DNA of 64,000 nt, taken from contig NZ_AKJF01000064.1 of the NCBI RefSeq assembly GCF_000282475.1, positions 16,891-80,890 on the forward strand, read 5' to 3'. Shown piece after piece: positions 56,631-64,000 of the stretch. A program made the translations under genes and the position numbers. The notes under the pieces were generated by a model. That model saw nothing but the letters and a program-made list of their open reading frames with translations. It ran no database searches and was not told where the DNA came from. Positions within the stretch are counted from its first letter, which is position 1; each line of letters opens with the position of its first letter. The DNA is from Pseudomonas sp. GM78 (GTDB taxonomy: Bacteria; Pseudomonadota; Gammaproteobacteria; Pseudomonadales; Pseudomonadaceae).

Positions 56631-56951
56631 ATGAAGTTATCCGATGGTTTTGACGCTCGCCGTTTGCGGCCCAAAGGCCAGAGCAACTGGCGTTTTAGAA
56701 TCGGCGCAGCTTTTGCTGCCTTGCTGGCGACCAGCGGCGTGCTGCTGGCGATGGCCGGTGCCGCCAGCCTGTTCGGCCACGCTCCGGCCTTGGGCGAGTT
56801 GAACACCAACCGCGCGGGCGCTGCAGTGATTCTGGTCATCGGCCTGTTCGTGCTGTACCTGGGCATATGGCTGTGGCGTCGTTGCCGCCGCCGCTCGCGC
56901 CAGTCGAACGCGCTGAACATCTCCCCGCACCTGATGAAAAAACACGACTAA
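56631..56951 (+). CDS. small two-helix membrane protein
   Basis: 106 residues from ATG 56631 (GAGGAAGG ahead). Two membrane helices (about 25-47, IGAAFAALLATSGVLLAMAG, and 62-80, AGAAVILVIGLFVLYLGIWL) and an arginine-rich segment after the second. No recognised domain. Function unknown. Confidence 0.7.
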   Translation: MKLSDGFDARRLRPKGQSNWRFRIGAAFAALLATSGVLLAMAGAASLFGHAPALGELNTNRAGAAVILVIGLFVLYLGIWLWRRCRRRSRQSNALNISPHLMKKHD

Positions 56952-57038
56952 GCGCAAGTCGCCGTCCAGCGCCTTGCGTTTTCTCGCGCCCGATTCGCCT
57001 GGAGTTGGGTAAACTGGCCGCCCTTCGCGGAGGCTGAC

Positions 57039-57596
57039 ATGCAAGACGACGATTTTTCCCTGTTCAAAAGTGCGATCCAAGGCGTCAAGCCGATCAAGCA
57101 CGATCGCGCCGAAACCGGCAAACCCAAGGCTGACCGCGCGCAGATCGCCAAGTTGCGCCAAGCCGCCACCGTGCGCACCGATGCCACCACCGTTGACGGG
57201 CTGTCCGATCAGTTCGTCATCGACGTCGGCCCGGAAGACGAACTGATGTGGGCGCGCGACGGTGTGCAGGAAAGCCAAATGCGCAAGCTCAAGATCGGGC
57301 AGATCCCGTTCGAAGGCAGCCTTGACCTGCACGGCATGAGCGTGGAAAAGGCCCGGGAAACCCTCTGGGCGTTCCTCGCCGAAGCGACCAAATTCGAAAT
57401 CCGCTGCGTGCGCGTCACCCACGGCAAGGCCGTGCGCCTGGACGGCAAGCGGCCGATGATCAAAAGCCACGTCAACACCTGGCTGCGCCAGCATCCACAG
57501 GTACTTGGCTTCACTTCGTGCCAAGCCAGGCATGGCGGTGCCGGAGCCGTTTATGTGATGCTCAAACGGACCATGATGGAAGGTCGCGACGAGTAA
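57039..57596 (+). CDS. Smr domain protein (YdaL/SmrA-type)
   Basis: 185 residues with a C-terminal Smr domain (about 95-180): GSLDLHGMSVEKARETL, RCVRVTHGKAVRLDGKRP and the final GGAGAVYVML. The N-terminal 90 residues are an unstructured, basic lead. Smr domains nick or cleave structured nucleic acids; small stand-alone forms act in ribosome rescue in some bacteria. Next to folE in a conserved Pseudomonas order. Confidence 0.9.
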   Translation: MQDDDFSLFKSAIQGVKPIKHDRAETGKPKADRAQIAKLRQAATVRTDATTVDGLSDQFVIDVGPEDELMWARDGVQESQMRKLKIGQIPFEGSLDLHGMSVEKARETLWAFLAEATKFEIRCVRVTHGKAVRLDGKRPMIKSHVNTWLRQHPQVLGFTSCQARHGGAGAVYVMLKRTMMEGRDE

Positions 57597-57673
57597 ACCT
57601 GATGCGCCGCGCTTGCAGCGCCGTGTCCGCCACCGTACCCTTGCCCTTTGCGTAAAATCCCACAGGTAGTTTC

Positions 57674-58219
57674 ATGTCCCTGGAACAGAATTACACCGCG
57701 ATCCTAGGCCAACTGGGCGAGGATCCCTCCCGCGAGGGCCTGCTCGACACGCCAAAACGTGCCGCCAAAGCCATGCAGTACCTCTGCCGCGGTTATGAAC
57801 AGTCGCTGGAAGAGGTCACCAACGGTGCCTTGTTCAGCTCCGACAACAGCGAAATGGTGCTGGTCAAGGACATCGAGTTGTACTCGTTGTGCGAACACCA
57901 CCTGCTGCCGTTCATCGGTAAGGCCCATGTGGCCTACATCCCGAGCGGCAAGGTGCTGGGCTTGTCGAAAGTCGCGCGGATCGTCGATATGTACGCCCGC
58001 CGCCTGCAGATCCAGGAAAACCTCAGCCGCCAGATTGCCGATGCCGTCCAGCAGGTCACCGGCGCCCTGGGCGTTGCCGTGGTGATCGAGGCCAAGCACA
58101 TGTGCATGATGATGCGCGGTGTGGAAAAGCAGAATTCGACGATGATCACCTCGGTGATGCTCGGCGAATTCCGTGAAAACGCCGCGACTCGCAGCGAGTT
58201 TCTCAGCTTGATCAAGTAA
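57674..58219 (+). CDS. folE: GTP cyclohydrolase I
   Basis: 181 residues. Zinc and catalytic motifs [20 protein letters not shown] (Cys and His ligands) and [10 protein letters not shown] (second Cys), plus [17 protein letters not shown]. It makes 7,8-dihydroneopterin triphosphate, first step to tetrahydrofolate. Pseudomonas often has more than one folE; this is a zinc-dependent type IA copy. Followed by a strong terminator. Confidence 0.94.
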   Translation: MSLEQNYTAILGQLGEDPSREGLLDTPKRAAKAMQYLCRGYEQSLEEVTNGALFSSDNSEMVLVKDIELYSLCEHHLLPFIGKAHVAYIPSGKVLGLSKVARIVDMYARRLQIQENLSRQIADAVQQVTGALGVAVVIEAKHMCMMMRGVEKQNSTMITSVMLGEFRENAATRSEFLSLIK

Positions 58220-58233
58220 TTCGCCGCACGAAG

Positions 58234-58262
58234 AAAACCGGCTTTCATCGCCGGTTTTTTTT
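58234..58262 (+). terminator. intrinsic terminator of folE
   Basis: Stem AAAACCGGC/GCCGGTTTT (58234-58242, 58250-58258), 7-nt loop, eight T's (58255-58262). Confidence 0.92.
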
Positions 58263-58323
58263 CGCCCTGGAAAAATCAGGTAAGCTGCGCGCCTTTCTTC
58301 ATTAGCACCGTGAGGCTTTCAAC

Positions 58324-58695
58324 GTGTTCGTAAAAGCGCTTCGTGTTGGCCTGGGCCAACTGATCATCTTCATCGATTTCATCACCCGTCCAGGCAAGAA
58401 GCAGCGCCCTGCCGCCGCCCAGGCCCAGGTCGAAGCCGCCGCCAAGGGCCTGACCCTGTATCAGTTCCATGCCTGCCCGTTCTGCGTGAAAACCCGCCGC
58501 ACCCTGCGCCGCCTGAACGTACCGGTGGCCCTGCGCGACGCGAAAAACAACGAACAGGATCGCCAGGCCCTGCTCGAGCACGGCGGCAAGATCAAGGTGC
58601 CGTGCCTGCGCATCGAAGAGAATGGCCAGACCACGTGGATGTATGAGTCCAAGGTGATCATTGATTATCTGGACAAGCGTTTCGCTGCAGCCTGA
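58324..58695 (+). CDS. glutaredoxin-like / GST N-terminal domain protein
   Basis: 123 residues from GTG 58324 (GAGG 8 nt upstream). An N-terminal amphipathic/hydrophobic helix (about 1-22) precedes a thioredoxin-fold domain with the redox motif CPFC in FHACPFCVKTRRTL, the cis-Pro in KIKVPCLRI and YESKVIIDYLD. Length fits a single-domain monothiol/dithiol glutaredoxin with a membrane-associating lead. Redox partner unknown. Confidence 0.85.
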   Translation: MFVKALRVGLGQLIIFIDFITRPGKKQRPAAAQAQVEAAAKGLTLYQFHACPFCVKTRRTLRRLNVPVALRDAKNNEQDRQALLEHGGKIKVPCLRIEENGQTTWMYESKVIIDYLDKRFAAA

Positions 58696-58724
58696 TTTAT
58701 TTGTGGTGTGATGGATGGCCCTGT

Positions 58725-58795
58725 CGCCAGCAGGCTGGCTCCCACATGGGATTTGTGGTGTTCACAAAACCTGTGGGAGCCAGCCTGCTGGCGAT
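58725..58795. repeat. inverted REP pair (GTGGGAGCCAGCCTGCTGGCGA type)
   Basis: Arms 58725-58747 and 58773-58795. The same subtype recurs at 60567-60638, on the other side of the aminotransferase/MarR pair. Confidence 0.9.
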
Positions 58796-58833
58796 GAGGC
58801 CGGCATAAACACTGCAAACTTCAGACAAAAAAT

Positions 58834-58858
58834 AAACCGGCCTTTGAGCCGGTTTTTT
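58834..58858. terminator. bidirectional intrinsic terminator
   Basis: Stem AAACCGGC/GCCGGTTT (58834-58841, 58848-58855) with T's to 58858 on the plus side and an A-rich tract before it, giving a T run on the minus strand as well. It lies between the convergent glutaredoxin-like and aminotransferase genes. Confidence 0.88.
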
Positions 58859-58860
58859 CT

Positions 58861-60027
58861 TCAGGCCGCTAGCGCCGCCTGCGCCTGCCGCACCACCGCC
58901 GCCAACCGCTTGATCCCCTCCTCCAGCCGCGCCGGGTCGATGTGGCTGAAATTCAGCCGCAAATGCCCGTGATGATTATCCGGCTCAGGGAAGAACGGCT
59001 CACCCGGCATGAACGCCACGTCATTGGCCAACGCCGCATTGAGTAGCGTACGGGTGTCCAGCGGCTGCTTGAGCGTCAGCCAGAAAAACAGCCCACCCTG
59101 GGGCACATGCCAATCCGCCAGATCGGCAAAATGGGTTTGCAGCGCGGCCTGGAAGGCGTCGCGGCGCACCCGGTAAAAAACACGCAACTCACTCAGGTGC
59201 TGCTGGTAGGGCTCGCTGCCGATCCATTGCAACGCTTGCCACTGGCCCACGCGATTGGTGTGCAGGTCCGCCGACTGCTTGAGCTTGAGCAGGTGCGGGA
59301 ACAGGTCGGCACTGGCGATCAGATACCCCACGCGCAACCCCGGCAGCAAGGTTTTCGACACCGTGCCGGTGTAGATCCAGCTGGCTTTTTTCAGGCGCCC
59401 GGCAATCGGTTTGGCGCTGCCGCCGTCAAACGTCAGCTCACGGTAAGGCTCGTCTTCGATCAGGGTCACGTCGAACTCATCCAGCAATGCCGCGACCGCC
59501 TCGCGCTTGGCTTCGCTGTAACGCACCGCCGAGGGATTCTGGAAGGTCGGGATCAGGTAGATGAACGCCGGGCGATGTTTTTCCAGGCGCGAACGCAGGT
59601 GCACCAGATTCGGCCCGTCCGCTTCCAGCGGCACGGTGAGGCAATCGGCGCCGAACAGCTGGAAGATCTGCAGGGCCGCCAGGTAGGTCGGTGCTTCGAG
59701 GAGCACCTCGGTGCCTTTGTCGATATAGAGCTTGGCGGCCAGATCGAGGGTTTGCTGAGACCCACTGACCACCAGCACCTGACTCGCCTCGCAGGGCACA
59801 CCCAGCGCTCGCGCCTGTGCCGCCAGGGCTTCACGCAAGGCCGGTTCGCCTTCACTCATGCCGTATTGCCCCATGGACACCGGCATCCGGTCCCACTCGA
59901 CCTTCGGCAGCATGACTTCGGCCGGCAACCCCCCGGCGAACGACATCACTTGCGGACGCTGGGCAGCCGCGAGGATTTCACGGATCAAGGAACTTTTAAG
60001 GCGCGAGACACGTTCGGAAAAAGCCAT
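58861..60027 (-). CDS. PLP-dependent aminotransferase (aminoadipate/LysN type)
   Basis: 388 residues from ATG 60027; the longer frame starts at a TTG inside the divergent promoter and is rejected. Fold type I aminotransferase: YGMSEGEPALREALAAQ, VVSGSQQTLDLAAKLY, EDEPYRELTF (Asp/Tyr of the PLP site) and the PLP Lys in GTVSKTLLPGLRVGY. The class covers 2-aminoadipate, valine and aromatic aminotransferases; substrate cannot be fixed. Divergent from a MarR regulator by 82 bp. Confidence 0.9.
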   Translation of the reverse strand: MAFSERVSRLKSSLIREILAAAQRPQVMSFAGGLPAEVMLPKVEWDRMPVSMGQYGMSEGEPALREALAAQARALGVPCEASQVLVVSGSQQTLDLAAKLYIDKGTEVLLEAPTYLAALQIFQLFGADCLTVPLEADGPNLVHLRSRLEKHRPAFIYLIPTFQNPSAVRYSEAKREAVAALLDEFDVTLIEDEPYRELTFDGGSAKPIAGRLKKASWIYTGTVSKTLLPGLRVGYLIASADLFPHLLKLKQSADLHTNRVGQWQALQWIGSEPYQQHLSELRVFYRVRRDAFQAALQTHFADLADWHVPQGGLFFWLTLKQPLDTRTLLNAALANDVAFMPGEPFFPEPDNHHGHLRLNFSHIDPARLEEGIKRLAAVVRQAQAALAA

Positions 60028-60061
60028 GGGAGTCACCGGTAGCGAGGCCAGAGGAAAATGA

Positions 60062-60076
60062 GTCAAAATTGTTGAC
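60062..60076. promoter_or_regulatory. dyad in the aminotransferase/MarR intergenic region
   Basis: GTCAA-N5-TTGAC, a 15-bp dyad between the two divergent starts. MarR regulators bind dyads of this size, so it may be the operator for both genes. Confidence 0.4.
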
Positions 60077-60109
60077 CGAAATTACGACAGCCCGAACGGA
60101 TACGTCAAC

Positions 60110-60553
60110 ATGATTGACCTTAAAAACCCGATTTCCCAGCAGCAGGCCATGGAAGCGTTTTTCTTCGGCTACCAGGCCTTCACGGCCAAGGCCGATGAAA
60201 TGCTTGAGCGGCGCGGCTTGAGTCGGGTGCATCAGCGCATCGTATTTTTCATCGCCCGTTACCCGAACCTCAGCGTCAAGGAGCTACTGGCATTGCTCGG
60301 CGTGAGCAAGCAGGCACTGAACATGCCGTTGCGCCAACTGCTGGAGATGCATCTGGTCAACAGCGTGGCGTCCGAGACCGACAAGCGTAAGCGGCTGCTG
60401 GAGTTGACCGCCGAAGGCACGCGGTTTGAACAGTCGTTGCGCCGTGAGCAGGTGAAATTGCTTGAGCGGGTGTTTGCCGAGGCTGGGGAGACGGCGGTGA
60501 ATGGGTGGTTGGCGGTAAATCTGGCATTGGGGAAAAGTCAGACTGTTGATTGA
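60110..60553 (+). CDS. MarR family transcriptional regulator
   Basis: 147 residues with the MarR winged helix: RGLSRVHQRIVFFIARYPNL, LALLGVSKQALNMPLRQLLE and the wing SETDKRKRLLELTAEG. Likely regulator of the divergent aminotransferase and itself. No cysteine suited to redox sensing in the DNA-binding part. Confidence 0.88.
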   Translation: MIDLKNPISQQQAMEAFFFGYQAFTAKADEMLERRGLSRVHQRIVFFIARYPNLSVKELLALLGVSKQALNMPLRQLLEMHLVNSVASETDKRKRLLELTAEGTRFEQSLRREQVKLLERVFAEAGETAVNGWLAVNLALGKSQTVD

Positions 60554-60566
60554 CTGTTCTGCCCCT

Positions 60567-60638
60567 ATCGCCAGCAGGCTGGCTCCCACAATGAGCTGTG
60601 GTGTACACAAAACCTGTGGGAGCCAGCCTGCTGGCGAT
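60567..60638. repeat. inverted REP pair (GTGGGAGCCAGCCTGCTGGCGA type)
   Basis: Arms 60567-60590 and 60615-60638, after the MarR gene. Confidence 0.9.
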
Positions 60639-60777
60639 GAGGCCCGCGAAGGCGATATATCCCGATTGCCAAACTTTTCGTCCACAAAACCAAAAACATT
60701 ATTTGCTTTATTTGTATACAAAAGCATAATCCACTTCGTGCGAGTTCCTGACCTAACGGTCAACAAATTCGCAAGTG

Positions 60778-60842
60778 CCTCAAAGGGCCGCTGCCACCCT
60801 CATGGGTCCGGCCCTGGAAATAAAAATAAAACTCTTGAGGAG
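60778..60842 (+). promoter_or_regulatory. structured 5' leader of the NCS2 permease, possible purine-sensing riboswitch
   Basis: CCTCAA (60778-60783) is fully complementary to TTGAGG (60835-60840), which includes the Shine-Dalgarno GAGGAG (60837-60842). Between them lies a hairpin GGGCCG/CGGCCC (60785-60790, 60809-60814) with an inner ACCC-TCAT-GGGT hairpin and an asymmetric CTGCC/C internal loop. Such a layout would hide the ribosome site. An xanthine-I (NMT1)-type riboswitch is one candidate because that class is known upstream of NCS2 permeases; I cannot confirm the consensus. Confidence 0.4.
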
Positions 60843-60851
60843 TACCTCGCT

Positions 60852-62201
60852 GTGGAAAGCCGCAAATCCGAAGCATCGACGCTGGATCTCTCGCCGCCTA
60901 TACGCAATGGCTGGCTGGAGCGCATCTTTAAACTCAGCTTGCATGGCACCACGGTGAAGACCGAGTTGATTGCCGGTCTGACAACCTTCATCACCATGGC
61001 CTACATCATCTTCGTCAACCCCAACATCATGGCGGACGCCGGGATCGACCATGGCGCGGCATTCGTCGCCACCTGCATTGCCGCAGCCCTGGGCTGCCTG
61101 TTGATGGGCCTGTACGCCAACTGGCCGGTCGGCCTGGCACCGGGCATGGGCCTGAACGCTTTCTTCACCTACACCGTGGTCGGCACCATGGGCTACAACT
61201 GGGAAACCGCGCTGGGTGCGGTGTTCGTGTCCGGCGTGTTGTTCATGATCCTGACCTTCTCGCGCATCCGTGAATGGCTGCTCAACAGCATCCCGGTCAG
61301 CCTGCGCTACGCCATGGGCGCGGGTGTGGGCCTGTTCCTCGGGTTGATCGGTTTGAAAACCGCAGGCATCGTCGTCGATAGCCCGGCCACCCTGATCAAG
61401 CTCGGCTCCCTGCGCGAGCCTGGCCCGCTGCTCGCCGCCGTGTGCTTCCTGATGATCGCCATCCTCAGCTACCACAAGGTGTTCGGCGCGATCCTCATCA
61501 GCATCATCACCGTGACCCTGGCCGGTTGGGGCCTGGGCCTGGTGCACTACGAGGGCATCATGTCGGCCCCACCGAGCCTGGCCCCGACCTGGATGGCCAT
61601 GAACGTTGCCGGCGTGTTCAACGTCAGCATGATCAGCGTGGTGCTGGCCTTCCTCTTCGTGCACATGTTCGACACCGCCGGCACCTTGATGGGTGTGGCC
61701 CAGCGCGCCAACCTGGTGGGTGCTGACGGTCGGATCGAAAACCTCTCGCGTGCCATGAAAGCCGACAGTGCATCCAGCGTTTTCGGTGCGGTAGTGGGCG
61801 TTCCACCCGTCACCAGCTACGTGGAAAGTGCCGCGGGCGTGGCGGCAGGTGGTCGGACTGGTCTTACCGCAGTGACCGTAGGTGTGCTATTTATTGCGGC
61901 CATGTTCTTCGCTCCGCTGGCCGGGATGATTCCTGCCTATGCAACGGCCGGTGCGCTGATCTATGTGGCCATGCTGATGATGGGCGGCATGGCCCACATC
62001 GAATGGGACGAGGCGACCGACAGCATTCCGGCGATCGTCACGGCAATCATGATGCCCCTGACCTTCTCGGTCGCGGACGGTATCGCGCTGGGCTTCATCA
62101 CCTACGTGGCGTTGAAGGCCGGCACCGGCAAGTACAAGGAAATCTCCGTCAGTCTGTGGGTGCTCTGCGCAATTTTCATTGCCAAGTTCATCTTCCTGTA
62201 A
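60852..62201 (+). CDS. NCS2 family purine permease (AzgA/GhxP type)
   Basis: 449 residues from GTG 60852 (GAGGAG 9 nt upstream); the frame is open to 60546 but that part is REP and leader. About 12-14 membrane helices; family motifs ELIAGLTTFITMAYIIFVNP, GLAPGMGLNAFFTYTVV, HMFDTAGTLMGVAQRA and VVGVPPVTSYVESAAGVAAGGRTGLTA (given in part). The PbuG/AzgA branch carries adenine, guanine or hypoxanthine by proton symport. A terminator follows. Confidence 0.92.
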   Translation: MESRKSEASTLDLSPPIRNGWLERIFKLSLHGTTVKTELIAGLTTFITMAYIIFVNPNIMADAGIDHGAAFVATCIAAALGCLLMGLYANWPVGLAPGMGLNAFFTYTVVGTMGYNWETALGAVFVSGVLFMILTFSRIREWLLNSIPVSLRYAMGAGVGLFLGLIGLKTAGIVVDSPATLIKLGSLREPGPLLAAVCFLMIAILSYHKVFGAILISIITVTLAGWGLGLVHYEGIMSAPPSLAPTWMAMNVAGVFNVSMISVVLAFLFVHMFDTAGTLMGVAQRANLVGADGRIENLSRAMKADSASSVFGAVVGVPPVTSYVESAAGVAAGGRTGLTAVTVGVLFIAAMFFAPLAGMIPAYATAGALIYVAMLMMGGMAHIEWDEATDSIPAIVTAIMMPLTFSVADGIALGFITYVALKAGTGKYKEISVSLWVLCAIFIAKFIFL

Positions 62202-62225
62202 ATCTCGGCGGTACGCGTCAAACCA

Positions 62226-62251
62226 GCCTCACCCCGTCGGGTGAGGCTTTT
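62226..62251 (+). terminator. intrinsic terminator of the NCS2 permease gene
   Basis: 9-bp stem GCCTCACCC/GGGTGAGGC with a CGTC loop, followed by TTTT. Confidence 0.85.
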
Positions 62252-62270
62252 GTGCAAATGGAGGAAAGTG

Positions 62271-62900
62271 ATGAGTCTGGAAACCTGGCTGCTGTTCAGC
62301 GGCGCTGCGCTGGTGGTGATCCTGATCCCGGGGCCACTGTCTTTGCTGATGATCAGCAACAGTCTGAATTACGGCCTGGTCCGTTCATACCCGGCGTTTC
62401 TCGGCGGCGTGATCGCCTCGATCTGCCTGTTGAGTGCTTCGGCCCTGGGCCTGGGCGCCCTGCTGCTGGCATCGGAACAGTTGTTCAGTGCCCTGAAAAT
62501 CGTCGGCGCGCTGTACCTGTTCTACCTCGCCTGGCAGAGCTGGCAGCAGTCGCGCCAACCATCCCACGGGGCCGAAGTGCCCCAGGCCGCAGCGGTGCCA
62601 CGCTTTCGCGCCCTGTTCGGGCGCGCCTTCATGCTGGGCGCGAGCAATCCGAAAGACATCCTGTTCTTCGCTGCGTTCCTGCCGCAATTCTTGAGCGCCG
62701 AGCAAGCGTTCCTGCCGCAACTGCTGGTGATGATCGCCACCTGGACCGTACTGGACCTGCTGTGCAAGCTGGCCTACGGCCTCGGTGCCCATGGCGCGGC
62801 GCGGTATCTGCGCAGCGGCAAGGGCCAGAGCTGGTTCAACCGGATCAGTGCCGGACTGTTCGGCGGTGCCGGGGCTGCGTCCTTGCTCAGTAGCCATTAA
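62271..62900 (+). CDS. LysE/RhtB family amino acid exporter
   Basis: 209 residues from ATG 62271 (GGAGG 6 nt upstream). Six membrane segments; family motif ILIPGPLSLLMISNSLNYG near the start and MLGASNPKDILFFAAFLPQF in the middle. Inner-membrane efflux of amino acids or homoserine lactone-like compounds. It has an AraC regulator directly downstream. Confidence 0.9.
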   Translation: MSLETWLLFSGAALVVILIPGPLSLLMISNSLNYGLVRSYPAFLGGVIASICLLSASALGLGALLLASEQLFSALKIVGALYLFYLAWQSWQQSRQPSHGAEVPQAAAVPRFRALFGRAFMLGASNPKDILFFAAFLPQFLSAEQAFLPQLLVMIATWTVLDLLCKLAYGLGAHGAARYLRSGKGQSWFNRISAGLFGGAGAASLLSSH

Positions 62901-62964
62901 GGCCTTCTGAGGCAAACCGGCACACAAGTTGCTCGGTTCTGGCACCCCCACGCCGGAATCGAGC

Positions 62965-63957
62965 ATGCTCCACTCCCACCTCACCACCCTCAACGCCGTT
63001 TCCCTGGTGCTCGACACCTTCAAGGTCCAAGGCCTGCCCAGCGACGCCTTGCTCGCCGGCAGCGGCATCTGCGCCGCGGATCTGGCCCGGGCGGACACGC
63101 GCATCACCACCAATCAAGAGATGCAGGTCTGCGCCAACGCCGTCGCCCTCAAGCACGATATCGGCCTGGAACTGGGTCGACGCATGCACGTTTCGTCCTA
63201 CGGCATGCTCGGCTATGCCCTGCTCACCAGTGCCACCTTCGGTGACGCATTGCGCCTGGCGATGCGTTATCCGGCGCTGTTGGGAACACTTTTCGAACTG
63301 AGCCTGGAAGAGGACGATGAACGCGTCTGGTTTGTCGCCGCCGATTACCGGGAGAATCCGGCGCTGGCGGTGTTCAATGCCGAGTTCTGCCTGGTGTCGT
63401 TGAAGGTCACCTGCGACGACCTGATCGGTCACCCACTGCCGCTGTTGGCTGCACGCTTCGAGCATGCGGCGCCCGACTATGAAGCGTCCTATTACGATCA
63501 CTTCAACTGCCCCCTGCATTTCGGGGCGCAGGACAACGCCTTCGCGTTCGACAAGCGCTGGCTGGACCAACCCTTGCCCCTGGCCGATGCCATCACCCAC
63601 CAGGCCATGGCCGAGCGTTGCCGCAAGCAGAATACCGAGTTTACCGGGCGCCAGGCCTGGCTGGGGCGGATCCGCCAGTTGCTCAGCACACAATTGCATG
63701 CGGCACCGGGGCTCGAAGGGTTGGCCGAGCAGATGAATTGTTCAGCTCGTACGTTACGCCGGCATCTCAAGGAACTGGGTTGCAGCTATCAGGAATTGCT
63801 CGATGAGCTCAGGTTCGAGCAGGCCAAGCTGTTGCTCTGTGAAGACCAGATGCCGATCTATCGGATCGCCGAGGCATTGGGTTTCAGCGAGACCGCGAGT
63901 TTTCGCCATGCGTTTGTGCGGTGGAGTGGTGTGGCGCCGAGTCAGTTCCGGCCCTGA
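62965..63957 (+). CDS. AraC family transcriptional regulator (OruR-like)
   Basis: 330 residues from ATG 62965; a start 12 codons upstream is possible. N-terminal AraC_binding/Arabinose_bd_2-type domain (about 15-205; MHVSSYGMLGYALLTSATFGDALRLAMRY, given in part) and a C-terminal HTH_18 (about 240-330; CSARTLRRHLKELGCSYQELL, FSETASFRHAFVRWSGVAPSQFR). Domain layout matches OruR-type regulators of ornithine or other amino-acid catabolism. Effector unknown; it may control the adjacent exporter. The 43 bases to the window end hold nothing. Confidence 0.88.
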   Translation: MLHSHLTTLNAVSLVLDTFKVQGLPSDALLAGSGICAADLARADTRITTNQEMQVCANAVALKHDIGLELGRRMHVSSYGMLGYALLTSATFGDALRLAMRYPALLGTLFELSLEEDDERVWFVAADYRENPALAVFNAEFCLVSLKVTCDDLIGHPLPLLAARFEHAAPDYEASYYDHFNCPLHFGAQDNAFAFDKRWLDQPLPLADAITHQAMAERCRKQNTEFTGRQAWLGRIRQLLSTQLHAAPGLEGLAEQMNCSARTLRRHLKELGCSYQELLDELRFEQAKLLLCEDQMPIYRIAEALGFSETASFRHAFVRWSGVAPSQFRP

Positions 63958-64000
63958 AGAGCAAAAGGCCGCATCATCTGGATTGGGGGCATATCCATTG

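Noticed and set aside
60546-60851. N-terminal extension of the NCS2 permease by about 100 residues
   Set aside because: It would translate a REP pair and the structured leader; GAGGAG and a GTG at 60852 fit the family start.

Overview
The window is a chromosomal segment of a Pseudomonas, most likely the P. fluorescens group. Reasons: high GC with strong codon bias; many intergenic REP hairpins of the GTGGGAGCGAGCCTGCTCGCGA and GTAGGAGCTGCCGCAGGCTGCGATC types, nearly all as inverted pairs; a leucine (liu) catabolic cluster; the gene neighbourhood aroC / MFS / hydrolase / prmB / folE; and two Pseudomonas regulatory RNAs, a CrcY-type Crc-antagonist RNA and a PrrF iron-responsive RNA. All gene calls come from reading translated sequence; no database search was possible.

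Layout. 1-6.4 kb: 3' part of puuB, a DoxX membrane protein, a periplasmic lytic transglycosylase, tatD, an acyl-CoA dehydrogenase and a divergent LysR regulator. 6.4-16.2 kb: the liu cluster (liuR, liuE, crcY, an acyl-CoA ligase, then liuABCD), with three near-identical 16-bp palindromes at the liuR promoter and in the ligase/liuA intergenic region. 16.2-17.8 kb: an S24-type repressor whose nucleophilic Ser is Ala, a DUF6124 protein, prrF, and an orphan Fur-like box. 17.8-22.5 kb: a five-gene minus-strand operon joining a GntR regulator, a polar amino-acid ABC importer and a leaderless gamma-glutamyltransferase-family enzyme. 22.8-25.4 kb: an M14 carboxypeptidase and a frameshifted, AT-richer metzincin lipoprotein. 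25.6-28.7 kb: an ECF sigma/anti-sigma pair divergent from a membrane catalase-peroxidase/cytochrome b561 pair, with matching ECF promoters in both directions.

28.8-36.5 kb: an IclR-controlled catabolic unit (PotABC-type importer, binding protein and a three-subunit FAD/[2Fe-2S] dehydrogenase) of unknown substrate. 36.6-42.8 kb: tamB, tamA and a GNAT acetyltransferase. 43-45.2 kb: an orphan RHS-core protein with an AT-rich variable C-terminus, and xthA. 45.3-49.2 kb: a PstS-OmpA fusion, an ankyrin protein and a FATP-type acyl-CoA synthetase. 49.3-51.6 kb: a small DUF3509-like gene behind a sigma-54 promoter with tandem upstream repeats, an acireductone-dioxygenase homologue missing two of four metal ligands, and an MFS transporter. 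51.6-58.7 kb: conserved housekeeping block (aroC, hydrolase, tail-anchored coiled-coil protein, prmB, isochorismatase-like hydrolase, Smr, folE, glutaredoxin-like). 58.9-64 kb: PLP aminotransferase divergent from a MarR regulator, an NCS2 purine permease behind a structured leader that can pair with its Shine-Dalgarno, a LysE exporter and an AraC regulator.

The strongest regulatory theme is carbon and iron economy: crcY (catabolite repression relief) lies inside the leucine catabolism locus, and prrF lies close by. The least explained coding material is the IclR/ABC/dehydrogenase unit, the metal-ligand-depleted ARD homologue, the uncleavable-looking S24 repressor, and the sigma-54-driven small gene.
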